DNA of 64,000 nucleotides from Rhodovulum sulfidophilum DSM 1374 (GCF_001633165.1 NZ_CP015418.1:1481001-1545000); one strand, 5' to 3'. Counted from the stretch's first letter, positions 44,222 to 54,189 are shown. A program made the numbers and translations. Notes: generated by a model not told the origin, from the sequence alone.

Positions 44222-45117
44222 GCCGCCATGCGCTCCATCTCGGCCGGTTATCCGTAACCTGTTGCGGAATGCAGTCGCCGTGAATGGCAGAAGCCCTCGA
44301 TGTAGGCAAGAAGATCGCGGTACGCTTCATCCCTGATGGCGTAGACGCGGTGGTGGACGCGCTCGATTTTGTACATGTGAAAGAAGCTCTCCATCGGCGC
44401 GTTCTGCGTCTTCGGCCGATCCCCTGGATCTTCCGATCCGCTTTAGCGGACCGGCTTGAACTAGAGGCAATTCCCCTTTCGTCTCATCGAGGACGTTATC
44501 TTCGCTGCGGCATAGGATTGGCGATCCTCGTCCGATGCGTATCGGCCCCCGCGAACCGCGTATTGGATCGAACCGGATGCCGGGCGCGGACGTCTGAGGG
44601 CCATGTGGAGCGCTTCGCGCGCGATCGGGGCATGCAAGGTCTCGCGCATGCTCCGGCCAACGACCTTGCGCGTATGCATATTGATAGACGCGGCAAGGAA
44701 AAGCCAGTCTTCTCCGGTCCGAATGCAGGTCGGATCGGCCAGCCAGACGGGGGCAGGCGCGGTTGTCGTGAAGCTTCCACGCAGCCTGTTCGGCACCCAT
44801 GAGGATCACAAAATGGTCCGGGGAAACGTTTTCACGAGGGGTGAGTAATCGTTGCGGCTGTCCGTTGTGCGAACGCGACGAGGGATCGCGGCCAGACGGA
44901 CCCTGCGCTCGCGGAATGGAGCGCCGCGCACGGTCCGTTTCCAGCGGCGCGAACCGGCACATTCAGCGCCGCAGAACTGTTTCACGCAGCCGGTGTCCGT
45001 CGGCCACTTCGATGATCGTCAGGCCACTGTTGTGGTCCCGATCCACCACCTCGCGCTTGAACGCAGCGGGGAGATGACGGCGTTTCTTGCTTTCAATACA
45101 ACACTCATGTCTTGGCT
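44222..45117 (-). pseudogene. Decayed IS3-family element (orfA + orfB)
   Basis: OrfA starts near 45117 and gives KKRRHLPAAFKREVVDRDHN and GLTIIEVADGHRLRETVLRR, then stops. OrfB is recognisable as VWLADPTCIRTGEDWLFLAA, INMHTRKVVGRSMRETLHAP, AAKITSSMRRKGNCL and, after a frameshift, ESFFHMYKIERVHHRVYAIR and LLAYIEGF near the end. Several stops and frameshifts and a missing orfA/orfB junction make it inactive. It separates the ddh operon from the RND module. The remaining gap, 44131-44221, has nothing I can identify. Confidence 0.88.
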
Positions 45118-45313
45118 CGAAAGCCTATCAGGGCAGTCCACTCAGGCGCGGCAAGGCCCCTGCCGCGTACCGTCGTCCATAATCCGCCGTGTCGGCGGAA
45201 AGCGTCGTGCTTTTAAGTGGGCGGTCCACCTTTTCCGGTTGGCTGGCGACTGCCGCACTGGCGTCCCGCGCCTCCGGTCCGTCGCGCAGTGGCCCGACGG
45301 ACCGGCAGAGGGA

Positions 45314-45335
45314 ATATCTCCACGATATCTCCACG
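45314..45335 (+). promoter_or_regulatory. Tandem 11-bp direct repeat upstream of the RND operon
   Basis: ATATCTCCACG is repeated head to tail (45314-45324 and 45325-45335), 66 bp before the adaptor gene. OmpR-family regulators bind direct repeats spaced one helical turn apart, and the operon encodes such a regulator, so this is a good autoregulatory site candidate. No other gene is visible in 45118-45401. Confidence 0.5.
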
Positions 45336-45401
45336 AAACCTCGGCGGTTAGTCCACCGGCCGATGCCAGTTGGTTGCAGTGTGAAACCGACGGGACGCAA
45401 C

Positions 45402-46541
45402 ATGGCACGCCGAAATATCCTGATCCTATCGTTCCTCGGCCTGATGGCCGGGACGCTTGCGCTGTTCCAGCTTGCCGATCGCCCCGATGCGGCCCCGGCA
45501 GAAGAGAGCGGAACCGAGATGGCAGTCCAGGTGACCGTCGAGACGATCCGGCCCGAGCCGATCGTGCTTGCGACCGAGTATTCCGGCCGGGTCTCGGCCG
45601 CTCGGCAGGTCGAGATCCGGCCGCAGATCGGCGGTCTGATCCTGGAAAGGCGCGTCGAGGAAGGAACGCGGATCTCGGCCGGCGAGGTCCTGTTCCGCAT
45701 CGATCCGGCGCCCTTGAAAGCCGATCTGGCCCTCGCGGAAGCCGCGCTGATGCGTGCCGAAGCCACCGAGGCCCATGCCCGTCGCACCGTCGAACGCTCG
45801 GATGCCCTGCTTGCCAGGAAGGCCATCAGCCAGCAGAGCAACGATACTGCCCATACCGATCTGCGGCTTGCGATGGCCGGTATTGCGGAAGCGCGCGCCG
45901 CGGTGGAACACAAACGCCTCGACCTAGATTTCGCGACGCTGCGCTCTCCGATCGGCGGCTATGTCGCGGCGGGGCTGGCCGATGTCGGCGGGCTGGTCAC
46001 GGTCGGCGGCGAGAAGGCCCTGGCGGTGGTGCAGGACCTGGACAAGGTCTATGTCGACCTGCGTTTGCCGGCAGACGACCTGGACGCGGTCATGATGGCG
46101 GCCGAAGAGGGGCTGGGACCGGTCCGGATCGTCAGGGACCGTGACGGGGCGGCGCCCCTGACCGGCGTGCTGAAATCCTCGGATGTCATCGTCGATCCGG
46201 GCACGGGCTATGTCAGCGTCCGTATCGAGACCGCGAACCCGAAGCTTGCGCTGCTGCCGGGCATGTTCGTGCGCGCGAAGCTTCCTCGCGGCGCCGTTCC
46301 CGATGCGCTGCTGGTGCCGGAGGACGCCGTCCTGCACACCGCAGGCGGCGGGACGCAGCTTGTCGTCGTCTCGCCGGAGGGCAAGGCCCGGCGCCGCGAC
46401 GTTGTTCCGGGCGCGCGCATCGGCAACCGCATCATCATCGCCTCGGGCCTGACCCCCGGTGAGGTCGTGGCGATCCGCGGGCAGAACCGCGTGCCCGAGG
46501 GGGTCGCGGTATCGGTCGAGGCCCGCCCGGCCGAAACCTGA
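45402..46541 (+). CDS. RND efflux periplasmic adaptor (MFP) subunit
   Basis: 379 residues from the ATG at 45402 (GGGA upstream; the longer open frame upstream is not coding-like). N-terminal membrane anchor (ILILSFLGLMAGTLALFQLA), lipoyl half-motifs around VEIRPQIGGLILERRVEEG and LDFATLRSPIGGYVA, an alpha-helical hairpin between them, then beta-barrel and membrane-proximal domains. It links the RND pump to an outer-membrane channel, which is not encoded in this module and must come from elsewhere. Confidence 0.93.
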   Translation: MARRNILILSFLGLMAGTLALFQLADRPDAAPAEESGTEMAVQVTVETIRPEPIVLATEYSGRVSAARQVEIRPQIGGLILERRVEEGTRISAGEVLFRIDPAPLKADLALAEAALMRAEATEAHARRTVERSDALLARKAISQQSNDTAHTDLRLAMAGIAEARAAVEHKRLDLDFATLRSPIGGYVAAGLADVGGLVTVGGEKALAVVQDLDKVYVDLRLPADDLDAVMMAAEEGLGPVRIVRDRDGAAPLTGVLKSSDVIVDPGTGYVSVRIETANPKLALLPGMFVRAKLPRGAVPDALLVPEDAVLHTAGGGTQLVVVSPEGKARRRDVVPGARIGNRIIIASGLTPGEVVAIRGQNRVPEGVAVSVEARPAET

Positions 46542-46559
46542 TCCCGAAAGGCAGAGGCA

Positions 46560-49500
46560 ATGTCCCAGTTCTTCATCCTGCGCCCGGTATTTGCCTGGGT
46601 GATCGCGATCTTCATCATGCTTGCCGGGATCGTCGCGATCCCGCGCCTGCCGGTGGCGCGGTTCCCCGACATAGCGCCGCCCAGCGTGAGCATCTTCACG
46701 ACCTATGCCGGGGCCGACGCGCAGACGGTCAGCAACAGCGTGGTCCGTCCGATCGAGAAGGAACTCTCCAGCGTCAAGAACGTGCTCTATTACGAGAGCA
46801 GCATCGACTCGACCGGCGGCGCAAGCATCACGGTGACGTTCAAACCCGGCACCGACCCCGAGATGGCGCAGGTGGAGGTGCAGAACCGGCTGAAGAATGC
46901 CGAGGCCCTGCTGCCCGCCCCCGTGCGGCGCGAAGGTCTCGGGGTCGAGGCGGCGGAGTCGGGCTTCCTGATGGTCATCACGCTCAGGTCGCTCAGCGGG
47001 GCGACGGATGAGCTGAGCCTGGGCGATTACCTGTCCCGCAATCTGGCCGAGGAACTCAAGCGGGTCCCCGGTGTCGGGCGCGTGCAGCAATTCGGCTCGG
47101 AACGCGCGATGCGGGTCTGGGTCGATCCGGCGAAGCTCTCCGCATATGGCCTGAGCATGGCCGATGTGACCGGGGCGATCGCGCGCGAAAACGCGCAGGC
47201 CACGCCCGGCCGGGTCGGCGATGAACCCACGGTACCGGGCACCCGGGTTTCGACCCCGCTCACCATCCGGGGCCAGCTGACCACGCCCGAGGCCTTTGCC
47301 GGGATCACGCTGCGCGCCAATACCGACGGCGCGCGCCTCGTGCTGGGTGATGTCGCCCGGCTGGAGCTTGGCGCGCAGACCATGGCCTTCAGCGTCAGCA
47401 GCAACGGCAAAGGGGCCGCCGCCGCCGCCATCCAGATGTCGCCCGGCGCCAATGCCGTCAGCACCTCTGCCGCGATCGAGAAGCGGCTGGCCGAGCTGCG
47501 CCTTGCCATGCCCGAGGACATGGAGGTCTCGATCTCCTACAATACCGCGCCATTCGTGAAGGTCTCGATCACCAAGGTGATCCACACGCTGATCGAGGCC
47601 ATGGTGCTGGTCTTCCTCGTGATCCTGCTGTTCCTGCAGAAGGTCCGCTATACGCTGATCCCGACCATCGTCGCACCTGTCGCGCTTCTGGGTACCTTCG
47701 CGGTGATGGCGCTTGCGGGCTATTCGATCAACGTGCTGACGATGTTCGGCATGGTCCTGGCCATCGGCATCATCGTCGACGATGCCATCGTCGTGGTCGA
47801 GAATGTCGAGCGCATCATGGCGCGGCAGGGGCTCTCGCCCCGGGCCGCGACCCAGCAGGCGATGCGCGAGATCTCGGGCGCCATCATCGGCATCACGCTG
47901 GTTCTGTCCGCGGTCTTCATTCCGATGGGCCTGGCGGGCGGATCGGTCGGCGCAATCTACCGCCAGTTCACGCTGTCGATGGCGGTGTCGATCCTGTTCT
48001 CGGCCTTTCTTGCGCTGACGCTGACACCGGCGCTTTGCGCCACGCTCCTGCGACCGGTGACAGGGCATGGCGAGGCGCGCGGTTTCTTCGGCCGGTTCAA
48101 CCGCGGCTTCGACAGGATGACCCGGCGCTATACCGGCTGGGTCGGCTGGACGCTGAGGCGCGGCGGGCGGATGCTGGTGCTTTATGCCGTGCTGATCGGC
48201 GTCATGGCGGCGGGCTACATGCGCCTCCCGACCTCCTTCGTTCCGGACGAGGACCAGGGCAGCTTCATGGCCATGTTCGAACTGCCCGCCGGCGCCACCG
48301 CCGAGCGCACCCGCGCCGTGATCGCCGCCTACGAGGCCCATACCGCTACCCGTCCCGACATCACCGAGAATACCGTGATCCTCGGGTTCGGCTTCTCGGG
48401 ATCGGGGCCGAATGCGGCGCAGGCCTTCACCAGCATGAAGGACTGGAGCGCGCGCAAGACCAGCGTCGACGAGGAAATCGCCGCCGCCGAGGCCGCCATG
48501 GCCGATATTCCCGAGGGGATGGCCATGATCATGAAGCCTCCGGCCATCGAATCCCTGGGCACCACCTCGGGCTTTTCGTTGCGGCTGGAGGATCGGGCCA
48601 ATGCCGGACCCGCCGCGCTGAAGGCGGCAGAGGACCGGTTGATCGCCCTCGCGCAGGCCAGCCCGCTGCTGAGCGGGGTGATGAGCGAGGGCCTGCCCGA
48701 CGGCATGAGCATCGCGCTGAAGATCGACCGGGAAAAGGCCCAGGCCCTCGGGCTGCGCTTCGACACGATCAGCGAGACGATCGGGACCGCCATCGGCTCG
48801 ACCTATGTGAACGACTTCCCCAATCAGGGGCGGATGCAACAGGTGATCGTGCAGGCGGATGCCCCGGCCCGGATGCATGTCGAGGACGTGCTGCGGCTGG
48901 AGATGCGCAACCTCGAGGGCGGCATGGTGCCCCTGTCCGAGGTGGCGACCCCGGTCTGGGAAAGCACGGCGCTGCAACTGGACCGCTATAACGGCTATCC
49001 GGCCGCGCAGATCTCTGGCGAGGCGGCCGGCGGCGTGTCCAGCGGTGCGGCCATGGACGAGATGGAGCGGCTGGCCGGGGCGCTGCCGCAGGGCTTTGCC
49101 GTCGAATGGAGCGGACAATCGCTGCAGGAACGGCAATCGGCTAGTCAGGCGCCGATGCTGCTGGCGGCCTCGATGCTGGTGGTGTTCCTGGTGCTGGCGG
49201 CGCTTTACGAAAGCTGGTCGGTGCCCTTCGCGGTGATGCTGGTCGTGCCCCTGGGGCTTCTGGGGGCGGTGGCCGCGGTTCTGCTGCGCGGTGCGGACAA
49301 TGACGTGTTCTTCAAGGTGGGACTCGTCACCATCATCGGCCTGTCTGCCAAGAACGCGATCCTGATGGTCGAATATGCCCGCCACCTGCGGGCCGGGGGC
49401 AGGGGGCTGAACCGGGCGATCCTGCAGGCCGCGCGGCTGCGTCTCCGGCCGATCCTCATGACCTCGATGGCCTTCATCCTGGGCGTCGTGCCGCTGATGC

Positions 49501-49670
49501 TGGCACAAGGCGCCGCATCCGAGATCCAGAATGTGATCGGGACCGGCGTCTTCGGCGGCATGGTCTCGGCCACGATGCTGGCCGTCTTCTTCGTGCCGGT
49601 GCTTTATGTCACTGTCAGCCGCCTGACTCGCGGACTGGCCCGGGAGAAGCTGCGAAAGACCGCGCCATGA
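46560..49670 (+). CDS. RND multidrug efflux permease (HAE1/AcrB family)
   Basis: 1,036 residues, full length. Twelve membrane helices in two halves, each with a large periplasmic loop. The proton-relay motif in helix 4 reads GIIVDDAIVVVENVERIM, with the paired aspartates. The N-terminus is FFILRPVFAWVIAIFIMLAG. It works as an inner-membrane trimer exporting hydrophobic compounds with the preceding adaptor. SD-like AGGCAG precedes the ATG. Confidence 0.96.
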   Translation: MSQFFILRPVFAWVIAIFIMLAGIVAIPRLPVARFPDIAPPSVSIFTTYAGADAQTVSNSVVRPIEKELSSVKNVLYYESSIDSTGGASITVTFKPGTDPEMAQVEVQNRLKNAEALLPAPVRREGLGVEAAESGFLMVITLRSLSGATDELSLGDYLSRNLAEELKRVPGVGRVQQFGSERAMRVWVDPAKLSAYGLSMADVTGAIARENAQATPGRVGDEPTVPGTRVSTPLTIRGQLTTPEAFAGITLRANTDGARLVLGDVARLELGAQTMAFSVSSNGKGAAAAAIQMSPGANAVSTSAAIEKRLAELRLAMPEDMEVSISYNTAPFVKVSITKVIHTLIEAMVLVFLVILLFLQKVRYTLIPTIVAPVALLGTFAVMALAGYSINVLTMFGMVLAIGIIVDDAIVVVENVERIMARQGLSPRAATQQAMREISGAIIGITLVLSAVFIPMGLAGGSVGAIYRQFTLSMAVSILFSAFLALTLTPALCATLLRPVTGHGEARGFFGRFNRGFDRMTRRYTGWVGWTLRRGGRMLVLYAVLIGVMAAGYMRLPTSFVPDEDQGSFMAMFELPAGATAERTRAVIAAYEAHTATRPDITENTVILGFGFSGSGPNAAQAFTSMKDWSARKTSVDEEIAAAEAAMADIPEGMAMIMKPPAIESLGTTSGFSLRLEDRANAGPAALKAAEDRLIALAQASPLLSGVMSEGLPDGMSIALKIDREKAQALGLRFDTISETIGTAIGSTYVNDFPNQGRMQQVIVQADAPARMHVEDVLRLEMRNLEGGMVPLSEVATPVWESTALQLDRYNGYPAAQISGEAAGGVSSGAAMDEMERLAGALPQGFAVEWSGQSLQERQSASQAPMLLAASMLVVFLVLAALYESWSVPFAVMLVVPLGLLGAVAAVLLRGADNDVFFKVGLVTIIGLSAKNAILMVEYARHLRAGGRGLNRAILQAARLRLRPILMTSMAFILGVVPLMLAQGAASEIQNVIGTGVFGGMVSATMLAVFFVPVLYVTVSRLTRGLAREKLRKTAP

Positions 49671-50365
49671 CCGATGCCCTGATCCTGATCGTCGAGGATG
49701 AGCCCGAGATCGCCGAGATCCTCGAGACCTATTTCGCGCGCGAGGGCTTTCGCGTGATCTGCGCCCGCGATGGCTCGACCGGGCTGGCCCATCATCAGCG
49801 CCTGCGCCCCGATCTGGTGGTGCTGGACATCAAGCTGCCCGGACAGGACGGCTACGAGGTGCTGGCCGCGATCCGGCGCCGGGGCGAGACGCCGGTCATC
49901 ATGGTGACGGCCCTGGCCGAGGATCTCGACAAGTTGCAGGCGCTGCGGATCGGGGCCGACGATTACGTGGTCAAACCCTTCAACCCGCTTGAAGTGGTGG
50001 CCCGCGCCCGTGCCGTGCTGCGCCGCACGATGGGACGGGGGCCGGATCACCTGTTGCGGCTGGGGCCGCTGACGGTCGACCCACAAGCTTACCGCGCCGT
50101 CATCGATGTGGCTGCCGGGCCGCTCCCGCTGGAGCTGACCCCGACCGAATTCCGCATCCTCGCCCATATGGCGCGCTTTCCGGGGCGGGCCTTCGGCCGG
50201 GCCGAACTGGTCGATGCCTGCCTGCCCGAAGGGGCCGCGCTGGATCGCACCGTCGACAGCCATGTCAGCAACCTGCGCCGCAAGCTCGCGGCGACGGAGG
50301 CGGATGGCATGCTCGAAGCCGTGCGCGGGGTCGGCTACCGTCTGGATATGCCCCATGTCCGGTAA
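49667..50365 (+). CDS. OmpR-family response regulator of the RND operon
   Basis: 232 residues, overlapping the pump gene by 4 bp (ATGA). Receiver with LIVEDEPEIAEIL, acceptor Asp in LVVLDIKLPGQDG and Lys in VVKPFNPLEV. The winged helix carries LTPTEFRILAHMARFPGRAF and DSHVSNLRRKL. It is BaeR/AdeR/SmeR-like in size and context and probably activates the operon through the direct repeat at 45314. Confidence 0.94.
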   Translation: MTDALILIVEDEPEIAEILETYFAREGFRVICARDGSTGLAHHQRLRPDLVVLDIKLPGQDGYEVLAAIRRRGETPVIMVTALAEDLDKLQALRIGADDYVVKPFNPLEVVARARAVLRRTMGRGPDHLLRLGPLTVDPQAYRAVIDVAAGPLPLELTPTEFRILAHMARFPGRAFGRAELVDACLPEGAALDRTVDSHVSNLRRKLAATEADGMLEAVRGVGYRLDMPHVR

Positions 50366-51434
50366 CCTGAACGCCCGGATCACCAAGACGATGGTCGCGC
50401 TGACGCTGATCGCGACGCTCGTCGTCTCTCTGGGGCTGATGGCCTATTTCCTGTTCATCTACGACTGGATCTATCCCGACAGCGATGACCTCGCGGGGTG
50501 GCGGACCGCCGACACCGTCATGGTTCTGCTGCTGTTGGCCTTCGGGTTGCTGACCGCCTCGGGGATCGGCTGGCGGCTGGCGCGGCGCATCGTCGAGCCG
50601 CTGAAATCGGTGGCGGCGGCGGCGCGGCGGATCGCGACCGGCGATTTCTCGGCACGGGCCGACCTGCCGTCGGGCAGTTTCCGCGAGGCCGCGGACCTGC
50701 TTGCGGATTTCAACGCCATGGCCGAGCGCCTCGAACGCGCCGAGGCCGAGCTGGCCTATTCCAACTCGGCCATCGCGCATGAGCTGCGCACCCCGCTGAC
50801 GATCCTGCGCGGCCGCCTGCAGGGCATGTCGGATGGCGTCTTCGATCCGACGCCGCAGCTCTATACGCGCCTGATCGAGCATGTGGATCACCTCTCGGCC
50901 CTTGTGGAGGAGTTGCGCACGCTGGCCTTGAGCAATGCGGGCCAGCTCGAGCTGAACCGGGACCGGTTCGATCTGGCCGGGGAGGTCGGCGCCGCGCTGA
51001 ACGGGCTGGAGGCGGACCTGACCGCGGCGGGCATCACGCTGACCCGCGCGCTTGCCCCGGCCCGGATCGAGGCGGACCGGACCCGGCTGCGCCAGGCCTG
51101 CGTCGCGGTGCTGGAAAACTGCCGCCGCTATGCGCCTCAAAGCCATGTCCATGTCGAGACCCGCGCCGATGGCGACGAGGTGGTCTTTCGCTGTTCGGAT
51201 ACCGGGCCCGGGCTTTCCGCCGAAGATCGGGCGCGCGCCTTTGACCGGTTCTGGCGGGCCGATGCCTCGCGCGGGCGCAGTCTGGGCGGCTCGGGCCTCG
51301 GCCTGCCCATCGTGCGCGCCATCGCCCGCGCCCATGGCGGCGAGGCGCGGATCATCCCGCAGCCGCCTCCGGGGCTGACCGTGGAGCTCCGCCTGCCGAA
51401 AAGCGCCTTGCCTGCCGGACAGACCGATGACTGA
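50355..51434 (+). CDS. Membrane sensor histidine kinase of the RND operon
   Basis: 359 residues from the ATG at 50355, overlapping the regulator gene by 11 bp. Two membrane helices enclose only a short periplasmic loop (about residues 37-52), then HAMP, HisKA with IAHELRTPLTILRGR, and an ATPase domain with VLENCRRYAP, DTGPGL and GGSGLGLPIV. The minimal outside loop points to sensing of membrane stress or lipophilic compounds. It is the partner of the preceding response regulator. Confidence 0.93.
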   Translation: MSGNLNARITKTMVALTLIATLVVSLGLMAYFLFIYDWIYPDSDDLAGWRTADTVMVLLLLAFGLLTASGIGWRLARRIVEPLKSVAAAARRIATGDFSARADLPSGSFREAADLLADFNAMAERLERAEAELAYSNSAIAHELRTPLTILRGRLQGMSDGVFDPTPQLYTRLIEHVDHLSALVEELRTLALSNAGQLELNRDRFDLAGEVGAALNGLEADLTAAGITLTRALAPARIEADRTRLRQACVAVLENCRRYAPQSHVHVETRADGDEVVFRCSDTGPGLSAEDRARAFDRFWRADASRGRSLGGSGLGLPIVRAIARAHGGEARIIPQPPPGLTVELRLPKSALPAGQTDD

Positions 51435-52589
51435 CGATCCCGGGCATTACGACGACCTGGCCGCGCGGCATGTGTCGATACGGCGCGTCCTGCGGCTGTT
51501 CGCCCCCTATCGGGCGCGGATCGGGGCCGTGGTGGCGTTGATGATCCTTGCATCGGCCATCGGTCTGGCCGGGCCGTTCCTTCTGCGCGCGATCATCGAC
51601 ATCGCCTTGCCCTGGCGACGCTGCCCGCGCTGACGCTGCTTGCGGGCGGGCTGTTGATGCAGACCGGTAAGCCTGCCAGCATCGGCACGCTCGTCGCGAT
51701 GATCGCGCTTCAGGAACAGCTTCTGTGGCCCTTCGAGCAATTGCTCGAGGTCGCTCGCGATGCCCGCAAGACCCGTGCCCTCTTTGCCCGCGTCTTCGAA
51801 TATCTCGACAAGCCGGTCGAGATCACCGAGCGCGCCGATCCGGTGACCATCCACCGGTCCGACATGCGCGGTGCGGTGCAGCTGGACCATGTCAGCTTTG
51901 CCTATGGGGGGCAGTCCCTCCGGGCGATCGATGATGTGACCCTGATCATCCCGGCGGGCAGCCATGTCGCCATCGTCGGGCCGACGGGCTCGGGCAAGAC
52001 CACGCTCGGCTACCTTCTGGCGCGGCTTTACGATGTCGAAGCTGGCGCGATCCGCTTCGACGGGGTGGATCTGCGCGATCTCGGCTTTGCGACGCTGTCG
52101 CAGATGCTGGGGGTCGTGTCGCAGGAGCCCTATCTGCTCAATGCCTCGGTGGCCGAGAACCTGCGCTTTGCCTGCCCCGAGGCGACCGGGGCCCAGATGA
52201 TCGCGGCCGCGAAGGTGGCGCAGATCCATGACCATATCGCGGCCTTGCCCGAGGGCTATGACACCCTGGTCGGCGAGGGAGGCTTCCGGTTCTCGGGCGG
52301 CGAGAAGCAGCGCCTGGCGCTGGCCCGCACCATTCTGCGCGACCCGCCGATCCTGCTGCTGGACGAGGCGACGAGCGCGCTCGATACCCGCACCGAACGC
52401 GCGATGTCGCAGGCCCTGGATGCGCTGGCGAAGGGCCGCACGACCATCACCATCGCGCATCGGCTCTCGACCGTCCGCGATGCCGACATGATCGTGGTCA
52501 TGCAGCACGGACGGATGGTCGAGACCGGCATCCACGCGGCGCTGGCGGCGAAAGGCGGTGTCTATGCCGGGCTTCTGGCCGGCGCGTGA
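51427..52589 (+). pseudogene. ABC exporter, broken by internal deletion and frameshift
   Basis: An N-terminal piece (51427-51633) begins MTDDPGHYDDLAARHVSIRR, with the first membrane helix, and reaches IIDIALP. There the sequence jumps, in another frame, to LATLPALTLLAGGLLMQTGK, which belongs to the end of the membrane domain. The rest (to 52589) is an intact ATPase: GPTGSGKTT, FSGGEKQRLALARTI, ILLLDEATSALD. About 180-200 codons of the membrane domain are missing compared with full half-transporters. It overlaps the kinase stop by 8 bp, so it was once the last gene of the RND operon. The ATPase part could still be made alone from an ATG near 51657, but could not transport. Confidence 0.82.
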
Positions 52590-52620
52590 CCCCCGGGCGC
52601 GCCTTGATCCGTGCCGGGGA
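52590..52620. terminator. Weak hairpin between convergent operons
   Basis: CCCCGG (52591-52596) can pair with CCGGGG (52614-52619) across a 17-nt loop in the 31-bp gap between the ABC relic and the convergent MFS gene. No T-run; low-confidence shared end. Confidence 0.3.
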
Positions 52621-54141
52621 TCAGTGCTGGAAGGCCACGGCCCGACGCCCCTGGGCCAGCAGGAAGAACACCAGGACCGCCAGAAGGCCCATCAGCAGGG
52701 CCGCTGTCGTCAGCAGCACCGAATGGGTCGCGGAAAACGCGGCCTTGCCGGCGGCGATCACCGCCGCCCCCTGGTCGGCGTCAAGCTGCCGGGCGGCAAT
52801 GTAGACATCGCCGATCGAGCGTGCCGCCTGGTCGGCCAGCGGCTCCGGTACGCCCTCGGGCAGGACAAGATGGCGTCCGAACACCACCGACATGAAGACC
52901 CCGAACAGCGTGATCCCGAGACCGCTTCCCAGCTCGTATCCCGTCGCCTCGAGCGAGCCCGCGGCCCCGGCCTCACGCGCATCGGCCGCGCCCATGATCG
53001 CGATCGACGAGGCGGTAAGCCCGATGCTCAGCGCCAGCCCGAGGAGCACCAGCAGCACTGGCACGACCAGCCCGGGATGGTGGAAATCCGTGACGGCAAG
53101 GCCTGCAAGCGCGCCCGCTGAGATCGCCAGCGACAGGCAGGCCACCGGCCGCAGACCGAAGCGCTCGGACAACCAGCCCGCGACGGGTCCGCCAAGCCCC
53201 GCGGCCACCATGATCGGGATCATGAAAACCCCGGCCTGCAGCGGGGTCTTGCCCAGGACATATTGCAGCTCCTGCGCCAGCGTCAGTTCGACCCCCGCCA
53301 GAGCGCCGCTGGCCACGATGGCCATGATGATCCCCGCCAGGATCGCCGGGCGCGCAAACAGCGACAGATCCAGCATCGGCTCGGCGCTCAGCAGCTGCAG
53401 GCGGGCAAAGACCGACAGCAGAGCCACGCCCAGGACCAGAACCGGCAGCACGACCGCGACCGGCTGTTTCGCGCCGAACCCCGCCTTGATGGCATAGACG
53501 GTGGCGATCATTCCGAGGATCAGCAGCAGCGCCTGGCCGATGGCCCAACGGCCGGGGCTGAGCTCCTCGTGGCGCGGCAGCAAGAGCCAGCAGACCGGCA
53601 GAACGAACAGCATCACCGGCAGGTTGATCAGGAAGACCGAGCCCCACCAGAAATGCCCCAGCAGCGCGCCGCCGATCAGCGGCCCCACCGCCGCACCGGC
53701 CGCGCCCACCGTGCCCCAGAGACCCAGCGCGAGACCGCGCTCGGCCGGGTCTTCGAAGGTGCGGCGGATGACCCCCAGCACGCAGGGCGTGATCATCGCC
53801 CCGCCAACCGCCAGCAGCATCCGCGCGGCGATCAGCAGGGCCGGGCTCGGCGCATAGGCCGCCAGGGCCGAGGCAAGGCCAAAGACTGCCAGCCCGGTCA
53901 GAAGGATGCGCCGGGTGCCGACACGGTCCGCCAGGGTGCCCATCGGCACCAGAAGCCCCGCCATCAGCAGCGGATAGATGTCGATGATCCACAAGACCTC
54001 GGTGTTGCTCGCCCCCAGCGCCTGGGTCAGTGTCGGCACCGCCACATGCAGGATCGTCATGTCCAGCACCACCGGCAGAAAGGCCAGCATCACCGCCAGC
54101 AACACCAGCCAGCGGTTCGGATCGGGTCGGGGAAGGGGCAT
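52621..54141 (-). CDS. MFS drug efflux permease, DHA2 (14-helix) family
   Basis: 506 residues with about 14 membrane helices. The loop 2-3 motif is LADRVGTRRILLTGLAVFGL, and helix 1 contains LDMTILHVAVPTL, the D1 motif of DHA2 drug:proton antiporters (SmvA/QacA-like). It ends in a short cytoplasmic tail. A TetR gene is divergent across 84 bp containing a perfect CATACGTATG palindrome, so it is probably an inducible pump. Confidence 0.94.
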   Translation of the reverse strand: MPLPRPDPNRWLVLLAVMLAFLPVVLDMTILHVAVPTLTQALGASNTEVLWIIDIYPLLMAGLLVPMGTLADRVGTRRILLTGLAVFGLASALAAYAPSPALLIAARMLLAVGGAMITPCVLGVIRRTFEDPAERGLALGLWGTVGAAGAAVGPLIGGALLGHFWWGSVFLINLPVMLFVLPVCWLLLPRHEELSPGRWAIGQALLLILGMIATVYAIKAGFGAKQPVAVVLPVLVLGVALLSVFARLQLLSAEPMLDLSLFARPAILAGIIMAIVASGALAGVELTLAQELQYVLGKTPLQAGVFMIPIMVAAGLGGPVAGWLSERFGLRPVACLSLAISAGALAGLAVTDFHHPGLVVPVLLVLLGLALSIGLTASSIAIMGAADAREAGAAGSLEATGYELGSGLGITLFGVFMSVVFGRHLVLPEGVPEPLADQAARSIGDVYIAARQLDADQGAAVIAAGKAAFSATHSVLLTTAALLMGLLAVLVFFLLAQGRRAVAFQH

Positions 54142-54179
54142 GCATCACCTGAAATCGCGTTGCATCCGGCATATAAATA

Positions 54180-54189
54180 CATACGTATG
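54180..54189. promoter_or_regulatory. CATACGTATG palindrome, candidate TetR operator
   Basis: Perfect 10-bp palindrome within an AT-rich patch of the 84-bp gap between the divergent MFS and TetR genes, 36 bp before the TetR start. Likely operator for the local repressor. Confidence 0.5.

Noticed and set aside
45924..49508. 1,194-codon minus-strand frame across the RND genes
   Set aside because: Rich in His, Asp, Arg and Gln without any fold signature; antisense to an intact AcrB-type gene.
51654..52589. ATPase half as an independent functional gene
   Set aside because: It begins inside a membrane domain and matches only the C-terminal half of an exporter; better described as part of a broken gene.
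54180..54189. Common regulator with the TACGTA array at 30544 because both contain TACGTA
   Set aside because: A 6-bp palindrome is frequent, the regulators are of different families (TetR and LuxR) and spacing differs.
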